From Cyanobacteria bacterium SBLK (GTDB lineage Bacteria > Cyanobacteriota > Cyanobacteriia > Cyanobacteriales > Spirulinaceae), in contig JAGHZQ010000056.1 in NCBI GenBank assembly GCA_017746715.1, positions 1 to 64,000 of the forward strand: 64,000 bases of DNA, in the 5' to 3' direction. Under the pieces are notes generated by a model, which saw only the letters and a program-made list of their open reading frames with translations, searched no databases and was not told the origin of the DNA. This document shows positions 62,472 through 64,000 of the stretch, piece after piece. Position 1 is the first letter of the stretch. The number at the start of each line of letters is the position of its first letter. The position numbers and the translations under genes were made by a program.

Positions 62472-64000
62472 TTAGTCCTCAGCCGATCGGTCCTTGGCTG
62501 GTCGATCCTTGGCTTGCTCTGACGAAGAATTCGCATCTAAAAACTTTAAAATCCCTTGTTCGAGTTGGGGAGAAAGTTGAATGGGAAGATGGGGCGATCG
62601 CAAATTCAAATCCCGTTGTGGGAAAGGAATTTCAATCCCTTCTTCTGTTAATAACTCCTCAATGCGAAAATACAGATCGCTTTTGAGAACAACCTGACGA
62701 CTGGGATTCGCACTCCAAACCAACAATTCAAAATCCAAAGAATTATCGCCAAACCCTATAAAAATTACGCTGGAAGCAGGAGATTCAAGTACCTCTGAAT
62801 GCTCGTTTGCTGCTTGTAATAAAAGTTCTTTGACTCGATTGAGATTGCTTCCATAAGCAACGCCAAAGGGAATATGCAGGCGAGAAATCGGATTGGCATG
62901 CGTCCAATTAATCACCTCATCTTCCAAGAGGCGAGAGTTAGGAATAATAATGGAAATTTTATCCAAAGTTTGTAAAATAATACTGCGAGCGCCTACCTCT
63001 TCAACCGTTCCCATTTGCGTTTCTATTTCGATAAAATCTCCCACTTGAATCGAACCCTCAAATAATAAAACTAAACCGCTTGCGAAGTTCTTGGCAATAT
63101 CTTGAAAACCCAAGCCAACCCCAACACCGATCGCGCTCCCAAAGAGTGCCAGAGAACTCAAATTAATGCCCCAAATTTGTAAAACGATAATAGTTCCCAC
63201 AAGGAGCAAACTATAGCGTAAAAGCACGGAAATGACTTCTTGTACGCTGCGTTCGATGCGGGTGAGTTGCAGTAGTCGGGTTCGCACTAATCTCATGGCA
63301 ATGCCGACGGCAATAAATGTTCCCCAAAGCATCAATAACAACAGCGCTAGATCGATAATGGAATAGGAGCGATCGCCTAAAGTCACAAATGCAGAAGTAA
63401 AACTGGTTCGCAAAATTTCGCGAATTTCATAACTCCATTGTCGGGAAAGAGGAAATAAATCGGCAATGGAAAAAATAACGCTTCCCCACAACCAAACTCG
63501 GATCGAAAACAGGGTTAATTTAAAAAATAAAGTCGAATTGGAAGGCCCGTCCCGATCGCCTCGCCTGGTGGCAATTTTATTGCGAAAATAGTCCCACAAT
63601 CGTCCGATCGCCCAATGCAAAGCGATCGCCACCAAGACAATTGCCACCCCCAAAATAATGAGATTTCGCAAATATTCTGGCGTTTTTTCTCGCCGGTCTT
63701 CCTGTAAAATTTGCTGGAGCCGTCGCGCCCAAAATTGTGCTTGTTCTCGAGGCGTTCTCCCTTCCCGCAAATCTCGCTCCGTAACCGTTAAAAGATAGCG
63801 ATCGCCCACTCGAATGACGACGGATTCCTGCCGACTTTCAATCACAACTTCCGCAGAGTCTTGGGAATCGGCAGCTTCTTTTAAACGATCGCCAATCGAT
63901 TGAGCGCGATCGCTTGCAGTAAACTCCTCAAACGGGCCGACTTCAAAGACCACGCGACCGTTGAAAACGACAGGAACTTTTGTGGTACTATTGGCCAAAA
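62472..64000 (-). CDS. Large MscS-family mechanosensitive channel (5' end outside window)
   Basis: At least 508 residues; the frame is open to the window edge and the first codon inside is a TTG, so the true start lies beyond. A periplasmic N-terminal domain (VPVVFNGRVVFEVGPFEEFT, then a coil) as in cyanobacterial MscS relatives, four or more TM helices, pore helix region SALGSAIGVGVGLGFQD-like (seen as LALFGSAIGVGVGLGFQDIA), beta domain with GDFIEIETQMGTVEEVGARS, and a C-terminal tail of KDR/AED repeats. Probably signal-peptide-bearing and exported. Paralogous to, and much longer than, the MscS gene at 54837. Confidence 0.9.
   Translation of the reverse strand, partial: LANSTTKVPVVFNGRVVFEVGPFEEFTASDRAQSIGDRLKEAADSQDSAEVVIESRQESVVIRVGDRYLLTVTERDLREGRTPREQAQFWARRLQQILQEDRREKTPEYLRNLIILGVAIVLVAIALHWAIGRLWDYFRNKIATRRGDRDGPSNSTLFFKLTLFSIRVWLWGSVIFSIADLFPLSRQWSYEIREILRTSFTSAFVTLGDRSYSIIDLALLLLMLWGTFIAVGIAMRLVRTRLLQLTRIERSVQEVISVLLRYSLLLVGTIIVLQIWGINLSSLALFGSAIGVGVGLGFQDIAKNFASGLVLLFEGSIQVGDFIEIETQMGTVEEVGARSIILQTLDKISIIIPNSRLLEDEVINWTHANPISRLHIPFGVAYGSNLNRVKELLLQAANEHSEVLESPASSVIFIGFGDNSLDFELLVWSANPSRQVVLKSDLYFRIEELLTEEGIEIPFPQRDLNLRSPHLPIQLSPQLEQGILKFLDANSSSEQAKDRPAKDRSAED

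Noticed and set aside
1..64000. tRNA genes, rRNA, CRISPR arrays, complete insertion sequences
   Set aside because: Gaps were read for tRNA T-loop motifs, regularly spaced repeats and transposase motifs; none was found. A tRNAscan or CRISPR search could overturn this.

Overview
The window is a chromosomal segment of a cyanobacterium. It carries the end of psbA (D1 of photosystem II), petN, petB and petD (cytochrome b6f), the D1-processing protease ctpA, a Tab2-type photosystem translation factor, futA-type iron binding and a KaiB-like clock-family protein. The octamer GCGATCGC (HIP1, the highly iterated palindrome typical of many cyanobacterial genomes) occurs throughout. Genus cannot be fixed from the sequence alone. 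No rRNA, tRNA, CRISPR array, prophage or intact insertion sequence was seen.

Layout. 1-4.3 kb: psbA 3' end and terminator, a TetR-Coq4-like pair with matching operator-like sites, a Uma2 endonuclease, miaB, then a decayed stretch with a palindromic repeat and a Uma2 remnant. 4.5-9 kb: two coiled-coil proteins and metH. 9.3-22 kb: signalling and housekeeping genes (OmpR-type regulator, 7TM adenylate cyclase, RNase D-like, trpB, nfeD-SPFH pair, Zur/FurB-like regulator, purS), then a hybrid kinase-GAF cyclase-CheY operon. 22-28 kb: petN, small ORFs, a sulfotransferase-like gene, a nadC-recQ-EamA transporter run, futA. 28-32 kb: dprA, a PilT-type ATPase and a KaiB-like fusion protein, with degraded Uma2-like pieces. 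32.6-38 kb: ctpA and petBD, separated by a probably acquired AraC / alpha-beta hydrolase / broken SDR module. 38-46 kb: PP2C phosphatase, slipin, EEP-family protein, a TerD-TerD-vWA cluster, rpmI-rplT. 46-51 kb: Tab2 and a tandem pair of CHASE4-type cyclases. 51-58 kb: a small DUF4160 / DUF2442-HTH pair, lepA, MscS, a zinc-ribbon Ser/Thr kinase. 58-64 kb: a TetR gene, an exceptional 1088-residue fusion of an AAA-like (STAND-type) ATPase with a CPA2 cation/proton antiporter, and a second, truncated MscS channel.

How the genes fit together. Photosynthetic electron transport (psbA, petN, petB, petD) and its maintenance (ctpA, Tab2) recur along the segment. A second theme is second-messenger and phosphorelay signalling: four class III nucleotide cyclases, one hybrid kinase, two response regulators, and a kinase and a phosphatase that carry the same N-terminal zinc ribbon. 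A third is membrane or ionic stress: two MscS channels, two SPFH proteins, NfeD, TerD proteins and the ATPase-antiporter fusion. The fusion protein is the best candidate for something undescribed; the KaiB-like/PilT operon with a repeat-built N-terminus and the DUF4160/DUF2442-HTH pair come next.
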